DNA from: Chamaelirium japonicum
Lineage: Eukaryota > Streptophyta > Magnoliopsida > Liliales > Melanthiaceae
Assembly: GCA_947650365.1 (NCBI GenBank)
Contig: OX393549.1
Coordinates: 12,282,073 to 12,346,072 of the forward strand
Direction: 5' to 3'
DNA: 64,000 nucleotides
In this document: positions 1 to 13,300 of the stretch, one piece after another
Layout: each line of letters opens with the position of its first letter
How positions within the stretch are numbered: position 1 is the stretch's first letter
Notes under the pieces: model-generated
What the model was told of the DNA's origin: nothing
What the model saw: only the letters and a program-made list of their open reading frames with translations
Databases searched by the model: none
Position numbers and translations under genes: made by a program

Positions 1-43
1 TTCCTCTTCCCGTCGATTTTTTCTCCGTCGTCATCTATCGACA

Positions 44-290
44 TCCAAATCTTACGTTCGGCCGACCAGAGTCGAACATTATACAGTACGTTCGGCCGAC
101 CATGGCCGAACATGGTACAATAAGTTTGGCCACCCAAACATGGTACAACATGTTCGGCCATTGTCGGTCGAATGTACTATACAATGTTAGACTCTGGTCG
201 GCCAAACATACTGTACCTTGTTCGGCCCTGGTCGGCCGAACATACTGTACCATGTTTGGCCCTGGTTGGCTGAATATGTCTCGAACAGAA
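44..290. repeat. short palindrome-rich tandem repeat (GGCCGAAC motif)
   Basis: A motif of about 25-40 bases recurs five or six times. Each unit holds TTCGGCC or TTTGGCC, then a TGGTCGGCC-like block, then an ACATACTGTACC or ACATGGTACA block. TTCGGCC and its complement GGCCGAA alternate, so the stretch is rich in small palindromes. Open frames across it exist on both strands but only mirror the repeat, so no gene is called. It may be the edge of a minisatellite or of a transposon terminus lying left of the window. Confidence 0.6.
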
Positions 291-945
291 AAAAAAGAGA
301 GAGGATGTTTTGGTCATTTTACTTGAGGGTAATTTTGTAATAATTTTTTTTTTTCAAACGGTGTTTGGAGAGCAAATATTGGTGTGCCAATAGCACCACT
401 CCCATCAAGTGGGAGTGTGAATGCCAAGAATGCCCAGCTTGTTGGGTTTGGCAGCATACGAGTTCAGCCCAACTCGACTTGGCTCGTTAGGATTACTTGG
501 AGTGCAAGCCAAGCAACTATTTTGACCTCTATTTAAAGAGAAAGATGCTCTCAGATATGAAGACGACGAAGAGACATTGAGGAGTCGCTGCGAAGATTCG
601 AGGGTGTTCAAAAGAACCCTATGTTGGGCTTTGTGTTTGACAATCCCAAATACCATTGTAATAGATCTTGCTTTTTCGAATAATAGACATCGTATCTTTT
701 TTTAGCTTACTCAATTATTACTTACCGGCCATTTGTCATCTGAGTTGTGCTAGGTGACTCAAATGTATTGATGAGATCAGTACACAGGAGATTTGAGTGC
801 GTCGGTTCACACATCTCAGAAGGTTCGCAATTAGTAATCGGATTGGACTCCCAATTTGAAAGACTAACACTTTGGTTTTCTTGTAATGGAGATGGTCTAT
901 CTCGACTATTGGAATAGTTAACTCTAAACCATACATGTTGGTGTG
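291..945. other. no gene; LTR- or promoter-like debris
   Basis: No coding region is recognisable. A short block at about 492-516 (TTACTTGGAGTGCAAGCC) followed by a TATA-like CTATTTAAAG is matched at about 58497-58521, where the same block precedes CTATTTAAATAG. Both look like promoter pieces of one LTR family. AT-rich sequence around 655-720 could be a polyadenylation region. Inference only. Confidence 0.35.
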
Positions 946-2325
946 TGTTGAATACACCAAATAAAATCGAGAGAGTAAACCAAGTATAATAAAGCTGTCG
1001 CTAAAACTATGGTCACTCTGCTATCGGTTGACTAAACCCTAAATCTTAGGATGTCCTTTGGACTCAGGATTTGGTACTTGTCACTTTAATCTACCAAATA
1101 ATACTGTATATCGCTGACCTAAATCTGGATAGGTTGGGTGGCTTTCACTAGATACTGAAGAATGAAGGCATGTTTGAGAATTCCTTACTCCATGAGAGGA
1201 GCAAGGTGTCTCCTTGAGTAATTTCCATGAAAGGCTAATCATCAAGTCTGATTAGATGTTTCTAAGTAAAGATGATGATCACAAGGAATTCGAAAGTTAG
1301 AACTCAAGCGGGTGTACTATATTGGGAGGGGCAGTCTTTTGATCCCGGATAGTTTCATGGACAACGAAAGTGGGGGGTTATGTACAACATAGTGGAGAAG
1401 GGTTCTTGCATAATATCAAAGGGACCACAAAGTGCAGAGTGTAGTCGTAACCTAGTAGTGGTTGTGATCATGGCTAACTGAGGATGATATGATTATGAGA
1501 TAGTCGCACGTATCTTCAGTTGGAGCTGAGGTCATGTAGGTTCCCATAGATTCCATCTCCTAACCTATTCATACAAATGAGTTGCCCCGGTCCTAGTACA
1601 CGGTTAGTGCATGGGGAGGATTAGGATTTACTTGAGTCAGGTTTACCTGATCGAATCTTCTAAAGTCTATTCCTTGGGGAATCCTAGTTGGACTAAGAAT
1701 CCTAGGTGGCACCACTAGTAGGACCCATTAGGGTTGCTTAAGTGAGATATGCTCCGTAAAACATACCAAAGTGCAGGTGGTTATGTCGCATGGGATATGA
1801 CATGTGATGTGCATCATTGGACCATATAATAGATGAGAGAGTGATGCAAGATTAACGAGGATTCCCTCTCTCTCGGGGATTAGTCGCCAAACGGTACGAG
1901 TCATATCATGGCCGACCATAATAATAGAGAGAGAGGGGATACTCCTCTCTCCATTAAGTGGCTGGCCATATGGGGCCCACACCAAGTGGTGACTGGCTTA
2001 TTAATGGGGAGGGGATCCCCCTTCACTATTAATAAAAATCGCTCCCCCTAAAGATGCCTACATTCTAGGGATTTCGGATAAGGGGGTTAGGAGAGTTTTA
2101 TCTTATCCCTATCTTTATCTCAATCTTCATCTCTATCTCAATCATTATCTCTTGGATAGGTTTTAACAAATCCTAGCCGCCCCTCTCATGGCTTGAACCC
2201 TTGCAAATTTCGGACAAGGCGAGAAGGAGAGAGGAGAGAAGAAAAAAAGAGAATATAGAGAGGAGAAGAGAAGAAGAAGAAAAGGGAAAAGAGAGGCGCC
2301 TCACACAGAGTCTTCCTCGCGGGAT
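946..2325 (+). repeat. left LTR of the old Copia fossil
   Basis: Direct repeat with 5114-6485. Shared landmarks are ATCGAGAGAG near the start, GGTGGCACCACTAGTAGGAC in the middle, and a purine-rich GAGAGGAGAGAAG tract followed by GAGAGGC near the end. The right edge is where similarity fades and may not be the true LTR end. Confidence 0.65.
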
Positions 2326-3768
2326 GTGTTGTATTCTTGCACTCTGGGATGTGTTGCATTCATATGATTGATATGGAAGTCCTATGATCCTCTATTGATT
2401 ATTATTACCACTTGTAAGGGACGAGTATAAAAACTCGATCTCCCAGCCTTTGTTTTTTTTCTCCTTTAAGAGTTAATGTAAACCCCACATATGATGAGGG
2501 TATATTATTTTTTTTTTCTGGATCAGATCGATACACCATTGCTACGAAGATGGAGGACATGTGGTGGACCCTTGAAGCGAATGAAGTAATCCGAAGCGGA
2601 AGAAGATGAACCATCAAGAAGAGTACTCGAAAAATCCTGAGGGCAACTTAGAGGATGCTTGGAGCTTCTTCCAGACAAGTTGAAGACCAGTTCAATTTTT
2701 TCTCTTTCTTTTTGGTTGGAGGATCATGGGCAATGAGCATGCATTATATTTTCCTTTTTTTTGGATGATTATTTTGCTATGATCTGGATGTTAGGATTTT
2801 ATGTTAGAGAACATAACAATATATAAGGGAAATCATCCGGTCAAGTTGTGAATGTGAAGCATAAAAAATAATTGATCGCCATAACTTTACATGAGATGCA
2901 TAGTAGATTAATTATGTTCAACATGAGATATCATAGTTTCGTACATATAATCTTTCTTGGTTATATGATGCAACTATGTGATGGTTGCATGTCTACATAC
3001 AACTGTCATATGGTTTGTATGGTAGAACCCCCATCCATGAGATGAATGTCTTTAGATAAAACTTGTATAATAGTAATCATCGAGTGGGATCGGGATTCTT
3101 ATGAGATTCCTACGGCCTTTCATTGCCATTCCACAGTAAGCTAGTTAGTGGCTTGCCTCCCCCACGTGAGAGCTCGCAATCAGGGTGTCATTACCTGGTG
3201 GCTACAAGTATGGATTCCCTGAAGTGATAGGTGACATTGAAGGGATATGATTGACCCACTACAGTGGCATATCTTATTCTTTCAGGTGTTACCCAAGGCA
3301 ATGGTGGACGCTTGACTGGAGGGCATCTCCACCAGAGGCCAAAGATAACTCAAATTCTGATTGCTCGCTTGGCATGAGATCTAGATGCCTAGACAGTGGG
3401 AGTTGGTGGGTGAAATGCCCGTTTAACTAAGTGAGAGTATTAGGGTCCTATGTCCCGGTGCTTTTACAGGGTTGAATTTTTGGATTTTTTTTCTTCTTTT
3501 ATTGGTTTAAGAGAGGACCACAGCTTATAAAGAAAACATAAGTCTAATCTTTTAATAGTATTGATTGATGCATGCCTATGTCCTTTTCAGGGCAGTTATC
3601 CCACAGATCTATTCTCTAGAAGCCTATCCAGTTGCACCGACTAGACCCAGCCATGTAGACTAGTTCTTTAATTCATGTCACATGCTAATGGCCAAAATAG
3701 ACTCGACCCATAAAGGTAAGAATAATTGCACGTGAAATCTCACCATGTTGATTGCCGAAATATGTTAA

Positions 3769-5060
3769 GTGGATCAAACTACTAATTCTTGGTGTGTAGA
3801 CTCAGGGGTCACAAATCACGTGTGCAACTCGTTGCATGATTTCCAAAAAACCACAGGACTAAATGATGATAAGATTTACCTGACTTTGGGTTCGGAAGCA
3901 AGAGTCGCAGCAGTGTCAGTAGGAATAGTTAGACTATGGTTTGAGGGTGATGAGAGTTTAGTACTAGACAACTGTCTCTATGTACCAGATATATGAAGGA
4001 ATTTAATGTCAGTTTTTATCATTGGTTAATATTAGGTTGGACCTCTCGTTTGACACTAAGGCGACCATTAAGAAGTATGGCAAGTTCATGTGTTCGGGTA
4101 CAATGAGTAATGATTTGTACTGGGTAACTCTCGCACAACCCTCACTATATGATACTAAAATGCTAGAGCCATTAATTCTCGTTTCCAACAAAAGAAAATT
4201 CACTTAGAAGAATTCTATCAATCTTTGACATCTTAGTTTAGGTCACATTAACCTTGATCGGATACAAAGGCTGGTGAAGGGTGGGTATTTGAGCTCGCTC
4301 GAGGACTCATCACCACTAACCTATAAATCTTGTCTGGAGGGTAAGATGACCAAGAGATCTTTCACTAAGAAGGGAAAAACATCCAAAAATATGCTAGAAG
4401 TGGTGTATACAGACGTATATGGACTGTTTAGTATAAAGGTTAAAGGAGGGTACAAGTATTTGGTCACTTTCATAGACGTATATGTCTATCTATTACATCA
4501 TAAGTCTAAAACATTTGAGAAATTCAAATTATTTTTGGCGGAGGTGGAGAAGTAGACAAACAAAAGCTTGAAGTCTCTCCGATCGGATCGGGGAGGCGAA
4601 TACTTCCTAGCGGACTTTCGGAGCTACTTGCCAAAGAGAGGGATAGTATCCCAGTTCACTGCACCAGGCACACCACAACAAAATGGTGTTGCAGAGAGGA
4701 GAACTAGAACCTTGATGGAGATGGTAAGATCTATGATGAGCTTTGCGACTCTTTCTCAATCATTCTGTGGAGACTTGCCATGGAGAGTGCGCAACATATT
4801 CTGAATGTGGTTCCATCCAAATCTGTTGAGGGCATACCTCTGAAATTATGGTCTGGACGTAAGCCTTGTCTATGATATTTACAGATTTGGGGTGCCCTGC
4901 TTATGTCAGTAAGGACAAGTTTGATAAGTTAGAATCAATGTTAGAATTGTGCCGCTTTGTGGACTATCCCAAGGGAACAAAAGACTATTTATTTTATAAA
5001 CCTCAGAATCAAAGGATGATAGTTAGTACTAACGCTATTTTTCTTGAAGAAGATTAAATC
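3769..5060 (+). pseudogene. Copia pol remnant (protease, GAG-pre-integrase, integrase parts)
   Basis: The first segment holds the Copia protease-type motif WCVDSG with a following TNHVCN. The middle holds the SCLEGKMTKRSF motif typical of the GAG-pre-integrase/integrase border. Next comes the integrase core sequence SLRSDRGGEY with TPQQNGVAERR downstream. The end matches the post-integrase linker of Copia pol. It is fossil sequence with several disruptions and is not expected to make protein. Confidence 0.8.
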
Positions 5061-5113
5061 ACAGATAGGAGACCCAAGGATGTAGTAGTTCTGGATAAGA
5101 TTCAGGATAGTCC

Positions 5114-6485
5114 TGTGCAAGAATAGAATCGAGAGAGAAAACCAAGTCTAATAAATCTATCGCTAAGACTATCATCACTCTTCTACTGGTTGACTAAATC
5201 CTAAATCTCAGGATATCCTTTGGATTCTGGATTTGGGACTTGTCACTTTAATCTGCTAAACAGTGTGGTCTATCGCAGACCTAAATTTGGGTAGGTTGGG
5301 TGGCTTGCACTAAATCCTGAATAACGGAGGTATGCTTTGAAATTCCTCACTCCTTAAGGGGTGCAAGGTGTCTCCTTGAGTAGCGTCTATGAAACATTGA
5401 TCATCAAGTCTGGCCAGATGCTTCTAAGTAAGGATGATAATCACAAGGACTTGGAAAGTTAGAACTCAAGTGGGTGTACTATACTGGGAGGGGCAGTCTT
5501 TTGATCCCAGATAGTTTCACGGACATTGGAAGTAGGAGGGGTTAAGTACAACATAGTGAAGAAGGGTTCTTGCATAATATCCAAAGGACCACGGAGTGCA
5601 GTCATGACCTTGTAGTGGTTGTGGTCATGGCTAACTGAGGATGATGTTATCATGAGATGGTCGCACACATCTTTAGTTAGAGCCGAGGTTCTGGAGGTTT
5701 CCATCGATTTTATCTTCTAGCCTATTCATACAGATAAGCTGCTCGGTCCAAGTGCATAGTTAGTGCATGGGGAGGATTAGAGTTTACTTGAGTCATGTTT
5801 ACCTGATCGGACCTTCTAAAGTCCATTTCTTGGGGAATCCTAATTGGACTAAGAATCCTAGGTGGCACCACTAGTAGGACCCATAAGGGTTGCTTAAGTG
5901 GGCCATGCTCCGTAAAGCATACCAAAGTATATGTAGTTATATCGCATGGGATATGCACATGAGATGTGCGTCATCGGACCATGTAATAGAAGAGGGAGGG
6001 ATCCAAGCTTAACGAGAATTCCCTCCCCCTCGGGGATTAGTCGCCAAGTGGTGCAAGCCACATAGTGGCCAACTATATTAATGGAGAGAGAGGGGATACT
6101 CCTCTATTCATTAAGTGGCCAACCATGTGGGGCTCACACCAAGTTGTGGCTAGTCTAATAACGGAGAGGGGATCCCCTCTCTCTATTAATAAAAACCGCC
6201 CCCTAAAAATGCCTACATTCTAGGAATTTTGGATAAGAGGGTTGGGGGAGTTTTATCTTATCTCTATCTTTATCTTAATCTTCATCTCAATCTCAATCTC
6301 TATATCTTTGGATTGGTTTTAACAAACCCTAGCTACCCCTCTCATGACTTTAAGCCTTGCAAATTTCGGCCAAGGAGAGAAAGGCAGAGGAGAGAAGAAA
6401 AAGGGAGAAGAGAGAAAGAGGTGAAGAGAAGAAGAAGAGAATGAAAATGAGAGGCATCTCGCACGAAGTCTTCATCGCAGGAGAA
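5114..6485 (+). repeat. right LTR of the old Copia fossil
   Basis: Direct repeat of 946-2325 in the same order and orientation, including the purine-rich block near 6360-6450. It begins immediately after the pol remnant. It may extend further right, because 6486-6650 could be LTR sequence deleted or diverged in the left copy. Confidence 0.65.
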
Positions 6486-7049
6486 GAAGGACATGGATCC
6501 AGAAGTTGGCTCCCACAAGCCATCCAAGCTCATGGGTTGCGAGGTGTTCTTGCTTCATCAACAAATTCATCTTCTACAATGATGAATTCGTGCGGCTCTT
6601 CACCTTGGGCATTCATAAGACCCGAGAGGTAATTCTCTAATAATCTTAGATGGTTGAATGCACTTTTAATTTGATTGAAAACCATCTATTCACGATCTAG
6701 AAAAAGAATGTAGCACGACCATGACCTTTATTGTATCACGACATATGAATCGCTTCCACCGTGCACACCGATGCACCACATTTAAACTAACACCCTAGTC
6801 ATCAAAGAGTGCGAGAGCAAGGGGGAGGCGCAAGGGGGAGACGCCGTTGGTGCGCCTCCCCCCCCAGAGTGCCATGGAGCGACTTAGAGGCTAGGGTAAA
6901 ATATTGGCAGAGGCTGAGGGGAGGCGGTGCGATGCTGCTCCCCCCGAGCGGTTTAAATAACTAAAGGAGACCCCAGGGGAGATCGTGATGCAGCACTGCT
7001 CCCCCCAGGGTGGTTCGTGTTGCAATATTCATGAACAACCCGGGTAAAG
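6486..7049. other. no gene; C-rich short repeats
   Basis: No coding region. Between about 6830 and 7015 a block containing a run of C (CTCCCCCC) and GCGATGCTGCT or GTGATGCAGCACTGCT recurs two or three times, which looks like a small degenerate tandem repeat. The rest is unassigned. Confidence 0.4.
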
Positions 7050-7633
7050 AGCATTAAAAAGCTGTGAAGTAGGTTATAAGGTATCTAAGCGGTATCAAGG
7101 ACCTAGCTATGTGCTATGGTGGTTATGAGCAGACTACAGGGTTACGTCGATGCAGACTATATAGGAGATTTGGATGGCAGGAGAAGCACGACATGGTTTG
7201 TGTTTATCTTGGGCAGTGGAGCCATTAGTTACATCTCAAGGTTATAAGAAGTCGTGGTACTTTACACTACTGAAGCAGAGTACATTGCTAGAACAAAAGC
7301 TAGCAAGGAGATGATATGTTTTAAAAGATTCATGAAGGAGTAGGGAAAGGAGCAGGGGGAATGAATAATGTACAATGACAATTAGAGCGTGGTTAATTTA
7401 TCTTGTGAAGAATCTGGCCTTTCATGCAGGGACAAATCATATCGATATCATTTTTACTTTATTTAGAGGAACATGAAGGAGAAGGTGATAACCTTAGAGA
7501 AGAATCACACAAGTCAAAATCCTATGAATAGGTTGATAAAGGTTGTCACATTTGACAAGATGAAGACCTATTCAGCTTCCATCAACCTTCAAGACTTAAG
7601 ACAAAGTACCACATCGTTTACCACAAGCAGAGA
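7050..7633 (+). pseudogene. C-terminal RNase H end of a second Copia pol (fossil)
   Basis: Translation shows the Copia RNase H signature in order: [32 protein letters not shown] and TTEAEYIA, then the tail with KNLAFHAGTNHIDI-like and ENPMNRLIKVV-like sequence that normally closes Copia pol. It is broken. It belongs to a different Copia lineage from the fossil on its left. The Gypsy element at 7639 inserted immediately downstream, so the Copia 3' LTR should lie beyond that insertion (see 20183-20960). Confidence 0.75.
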
Positions 7634-7638
7634 GGAAG

Positions 7639-8297
7639 TATGGGTGCAAAATTTGGCCAACACCCGACAACGGGACCCACCAGCCCTGCCTGGGGAGTCC
7701 ACAGAGATGACAACGAGACCCACCAACCCAGCCTAGGGGGTCCTCAGAGACAATGGGACCCACCAACCCTGCCTGGGGGGTCCACAGAGACGACAACGGG
7801 ACCCACCAGCCCTGCCTGGGGGGTCCACAGAGACAACACCGGGATCCACCAGCCCCCGCCTGGATCCCGATGATAGCTGTAGAAAACCGCCCTTTACCCT
7901 GGTTCCCGTCCAAAAAACTCTATAAATAGCAGACCCGACAAGTGTAATGGATCGAATATCTGATTTCTGAATCAGACTTCCAAAAAATCTAGAGCTCTGA
8001 CATTCTAAACTTTTGATCTTCTTTTCAAAGAAAAATCAATGGCACTCGGCCTGTCGAGGTCACTCCAGTTCAAGTATTAGTGAATTCAGGTTGCTCCTTA
8101 TAGCACGGAGACGTAGGCTTAGGCTGAACTCCGAGATCATACCTCGTGTCAATAATCTTTCAACTATTCAGAAATTCAACTCCAAGTCACCACTATCCGA
8201 ACCTACAGACCAGACAAACATCCGATCGGACTTTCGACTCGACTCGATTGACTAGTTGGGCAGAATCTTGGGGTCAGCATGGAGATCATCCTCCATA
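7639..8297 (+). repeat. 5' LTR of the Gypsy/Tat element
   Basis: Direct repeat of 19530-20182, both about 655 bp. Its first 230 bases contain short repeats of a GGGACCCACCAGCCCTGCC-like block alternating with GGTCCACAGAGA. CTATAAATAGCAG near 7919 is a likely TATA box. Terminal inverted bases are TATGGG...CTCCATA here and TGTGGG...CCCCACA in the partner. Confidence 0.9.
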
Positions 8298-8299
8298 GT

Positions 8300-8316
8300 T
8301 TGGCGCCGTCTGTGGG
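8300..8316 (+). other. primer binding site of the Gypsy/Tat element
   Basis: TGGCGCCGTCTGTGGG lies three bases after the 5' LTR end. This is the usual sequence after the 5' LTR of many plant Ty3/Gypsy elements, complementary to a tRNA 3' end. The exact tRNA was not determined. Confidence 0.8.
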
Positions 8317-8423
8317 ATAGATCGAAAAGCTTAGTTCTCTCGATGACAAAATTAGATCGATTGAGCAGACAACCGATCTTGATAATCATACTTCCCAGCC
8401 CCCTTGGTTGAGCAGATAACCGA

Positions 8424-10034
8424 TTGGACACCAGCGATCTGGTTGCTTTCCTTCGCTTTCCCAAAATGGCGAAGACGAGGCATCAGGATCAACCAGAGAG
8501 AAGCAATACTCAACGGAACCAACCTTGTCTAGAAACTCGATCGATGAGTCAGCGACTCAACTTCGGGTTGCCTCTTACTCACCCAGACGTAGCGGCTCAT
8601 TCTGAAAATGGGATATCAGTTGACCGATCGATCGCTCCGCCATTTCGACAATCAATTGGGCAAACCACTCCCACTCTAACAGAATATCCTTCGCCAACTT
8701 ATCAGATCTCGGCGCTCGACTTCTAGCTACTGCAGTTGGAGAAACAGAACGCCACTCTCACTGCTGAGAGGGACATTATCAAGAAAGCAGCCTCCGATCC
8801 TGGGGTTGTTCTTCCTATCCCTTCCATCAATGAAGGGGTCGATCCACTCGATAATCCATCCACTCTGAACAACGGAGGTCTATGGGCCTTGGAACCCAAG
8901 AGAAAAATCATCGTGAGCCCACCCCCTCGGCTGGTCTTCGAAAGCAGAGCATCAAGGATCGTATCGATGACCAATCCTCGCAATCATCCTCGGGTCGTAA
9001 CTATGTTAGGCAGGCACCGGCAAAACCCAGCCTGCGAGTGAGGCATCGGATGAAAGAGGCTGCGTCGAAAGGCCGGACCTCTCCATCTCTCCCCTTCTTT
9101 CGAGATTCCCAAATCGACCTTCCTCACCGGAGCTACTCGACTGCAATTCAAGGTGGAGACTAAGACCCCTCGATCTTGCCCCAGGACCAACAGCAATGTC
9201 GGGGACTCAGTCGCAGGGAGGGATACTCTTCAGCCGGACCTCTCAATCGAAGCCTATTTCAAGTGCCTTTCCCGAAGAGCTGGAGAACTCTGACTTTACC
9301 GAAGTTCAATTGCTTAAAGGGAGATCCGACTCTTCATATTCTAGCGTTCAAACAAGCTTTGACGCCGCATGAGAAGGAGAATAATGTGCTCTGCCGAACC
9401 TTCGCCGGTAGGCTCGACGAGCCTTCTCTCGATTGGTATCACAATCTTTGGGCAGGATTGATCACCCAGTTCAGAGTCCTTGCGAACCATTTCATCCACC
9501 ATTACCAACTTAACCTCAAACCAAAGAAGAAACTGGATTCTCTGTATCGATTAAGGATAGGAGCTTATGAGAGTCTTTGTAATTTCACGCGAAGATTCTG
9601 CAAAGAGCATGCCACTCTCTCCGGACGATATCTTGATGACGAAGCCATTATGTTGGCCTTCCAAAATGTCCTTTGATTCGACCTGTATATCTATAACGAC
9701 TTCATCCGAAATCCTCCGCATTCTCTCGGCGTGATGTTCGATTGGATCCAGCGGGAGATAGAGGTCGAAGATGACCAAATTGCCCGTAAGGGACGCGAGT
9801 CCAGACGGCGACTTGCCGAAAGGGAAGCGCCTAAGTATATGGCCAAAACCCACAACACAAAGGCACCAGCACCTCCGCCTGCCAAGCGACCAAGAGAGGA
9901 TGATCGCAGATCGCCTCCAAAGAAAACAACATTCATCGATTGAACCATTCCGATCGAACAGATTTTTGATTAGATTCAACATGAAGAGTTTCATCGCAGT
10001 CATGGCCATCCAACCACTCGATGCTTTCGACTAA
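8424..10034 (+). pseudogene. gag region of the Gypsy/Tat element
   Basis: The segment around 9250-9676 resembles the plant retrotransposon gag domain. It has LPKFNCLKGDPTLHI near the start, a LDWYHNL motif and a SLCNFTRRFC motif. A charged, arginine-rich stretch follows to about 10034. The upstream part (8424-9170) is polar and unassigned. Fossil with several breaks. Confidence 0.75.
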
Positions 10035-10369
10035 AGTATCATTTGGAGGACTTGCTGTGTGAAGGCCATCTCCAAGAATTTGTGAAGAATAGACGGGATC
10101 AACGCCAACCCTCTTCAGCAAAAGGGAAGGAAGCCTATTGGATCCACCATATCTCAACTAGCTCATCATCAATCGTTGTACGGGCCAACATCTTCAACAT
10201 CCACAGAGCATTGTACCACCAAATGCTGATCGGGAAGGAGGTCAATCGGCAAGTTCACCGCATCTTCAATGTTCACTCTGCAGCAAACAAGGAAGACACT
10301 TGGGTTGAGAAACCCATCAAGGGCTTGGCGTAGCCATCTATCTTATTCAACGACTCAGACCTTCAACGA

Positions 10370-13300
10370 GTGCATACTCCGCATTGGGATCCCCTGGTCC
10401 TATGGCTCATCATTGACGAGAGTACCATTAACCAAATCCTCATCGACACTAGCAGCTCAATCGATATTATGTTCTCAGATTGATTTAAGCTTCTAGAGCA
10501 TAATTATTCAAGCCTAGACATCATCCCCACCATCATTACAGGCTTTAATGGTAAGCAAAGTATGACCATGGGAGAATCAAGATTCACCTTGGACCTAAGC
10601 AGAGAGACCCGAGTCTCTGTGAGGTTTGCCATCATTGAAGGTACGTCCAACTAAAACATCATTCTAAGGTGACCTTTCCTCCACCAGATCAATATCATAT
10701 CCTCCTCATACCATCAACTCCTCAAATTTGCAATGGGGGAGAGCATTATCTGTATTTGAGGTGGTCAACAAGCCGGACGATCTTACGAAGTCACTGCAGC
10801 AAAGATGGATCGCAGAGTGGATCTCGTACCACCAAAGTGCCCAAGAGATGAAGCTGGCCCTTCTGTGAGCTAGCAACCAAAAGAGCCCCTACCGCCATAA
10901 CCTCCGCCTGCCAAGTGGGAGGCTTCACCTTCAATCGAAGAGATCACCCGAATAAACATTGGCAACGATGATCTCCTTCGAGAGACATTCATCGGTACTA
11001 GTCTCTACGATGCAGAAGCACGAGACATGGCATCCTTCCTCCAGTCCAATATTGACGTTTTCGTATGGTGTTTCGAAGACATGCCCAGGATCAATCAGGA
11101 CGACGCATGCCACTGACTCGCCATCAAAGGAGCAAAACCTATCAAACAAAAGCTCTGGACGATCCGGCCTGAGCGTTTAGCTGTAGTTTAAAAGGAGATC
11201 AACAAGTTGCTCGTGGCAGGCTTCATTCATAAAGTAGAGTACCCAACTTGGATCTTCAATATCATTGCAGTTCCTAAGAAGAACGGAAAGATCAGAGTCT
11301 GCATCGACTTCACCAACCTCAATAAGGCTTGCCCAAAGAATCCATTCCCTATGCCAAGAATAGACAGACTCGTCGATGCCACTGCTGGGCACGACCTCCT
11401 ATCCTTTATGGATGGTTATTCGGGATATAACCAGATTCATCTATATATTGACGATCGAGAGAAGACATGCTTTGTAATAGATAGAGGCCTCTACTGCTAT
11501 AATGTCATGCCTTTTGGCCTTAAAAATGCTGGATCTACTTATCAGAGGCTGGTCACGAAGATGTTTGAAGAGCAAATCGACCGTAATATTGACGTCTATA
11601 TCGACGATCTCCTCACCAAGAGCCTCAGTCATGAGAATCATGTCTCTGACCTCGCAGAAACATTCCAGGTTCTCCGAAAGTATCGCATGAAACTGAATCC
11701 AGCCAAGTGTGCCTTCGGAGTTCAATCGGATAAATTCCTAGGTATCTGGTGACCAGGAGGGGCATCGAAGTAAATTCTGACCAAATTTGAGCTATCCTCG
11801 AAATACCTTCGCCCACTAATTGGAAGGAGGTGCAACACCTCATGGGAAGACTAGCAGCTCTTAATCGAATCATCTCTAAGTCTTCTGACATGTGCAAACC
11901 CCTCTTTCATAAGCTACGAAAAACAGACACTTCAGGATGGAATCCAACATATGAGCAAGCTTTCCAAAGTGTCAAATATTATCTTACTCGGGCTCCTATC
12001 TTAACAGCTCCACTGGCAAAAGAAAACCTCTGGCTCTATCTGGCTGTCATTGATCAAGTCATCAGTGCAATTCTGGTTAGTAGAAGAGAAGGCATTGAGC
12101 GTCCCGTTTACTACATCAGCCATACTCTCCTTCCGGCAGAGACTCGATATTTGAAGATCGAGAAAATCACACTGGCTCTACTAATAGCGACACGGCGACT
12201 CCGACCCTACTTCGTTTCTCACTTGATCACGATCGTCTCGAAACGTCCACTGAAAGACATCCTCGATTAGGCAGGTCGAGCAGGCCGGATGACTAAGTGG
12301 GTGATCGAGATGAGCTCCCTCGGTATTCAGTTCGAACCTCGTGTTTCGCTCAAGGGGCAAGCTATTGCTGATTTCCTCGCAGATTTCCCTGTGGAAGATC
12401 CTATCTCCTTGGAGGATGACCTCAAGATGCATCTCGACGACAGTGACGAACCTCATCTCAATTCATGTTCTGTGGCCTTTAATCCGAGCCCTGTGGCTCC
12501 CAATACTTCATCTACTCAATGGAAACTCTATGTAGATAGAACTTCAAGTGCGATTGGTTCAGAAATTGGGATAATTTTAATATCCCCCGAACTCGAACAT
12601 ATTCAAAAGGCAGTTCTTCTCGGATTCAACACTACCAACAATGAAGCCGAGTATGAAGCCTGGTTAGACATTGCCAAGACCCTAGGGGTAGATTATCTCA
12701 CTGTCTATAGTGATTCCTAGTTGATAATCAGGTAGATCAACGGAGTTTATGAAGTGTGAGGAGAGATGATGCAACATTATATAGCTCTGGTGAAGCATCA
12801 CTAACAATGATTCTCTGATATCAAATTCATGCAAATTCCCAGGGTAGAAAATCAAAAAGCCGATGCTCTAGCCAACGCGGCCTAAGTGCTCGGAGACCCT
12901 ATCAAAGAAAGTCAAATTCAAATCGACTATCAAGAGCTATCTAAAAATACCATCGGATAACAACTTATTGCCACAACGAAGGGTTGTGGGGGTTGAAGAC
13001 AGCCAACCTTCCCTTTTGCCTTAGCTAATGGACATTCATATTGAAGACAACTAATCTTTGACTTTTTCAAACAAGGGAGAATGCCTGAAGATCTGATCCA
13101 AGTCAAAAAACTCCAAAGAAAGCTTTCGCTCTATAGCCTCCGAGAAGAAGATCTTTACTTCAAATCACATGGCGGAACGCTTCTCAAATGTTTTAGCCCC
13201 GGGCAAACAGAAGCGATCTTAGCCAACATTCGCTCTGGAGCTTGTAGCAATAATTCTTGTGGAAGATCCCTTGAAGCCAAAGCCAAACTTCAAGGCTACT

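Larger units (their letters stand above)
946..6485 (+). mobile_element. old, broken Ty1/Copia LTR retrotransposon fossil
   Basis: Two direct repeats of about 1.37 kb (starting near 946 and 5114) flank about 2.8 kb that contains recognisable Copia pol pieces. The repeats are visibly diverged by many substitutions and small indels, so the insertion is old. The internal part shows protease-like, GAG-pre-integrase and integrase segments, but no gag and no reverse transcriptase or RNase H, so the element is shortened as well as broken in several places. Repeat ends are approximate because no clean target duplication was found. Confidence 0.7.

Noticed and set aside
7640-7913. Frames with PTNPAWGVHRD-like repeats in the Gypsy LTR
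   Set aside because: They arise from the short GGGACCCACCAGCCCTGCC repeat of the LTR and recur in the 3' LTR. No protein is expected.
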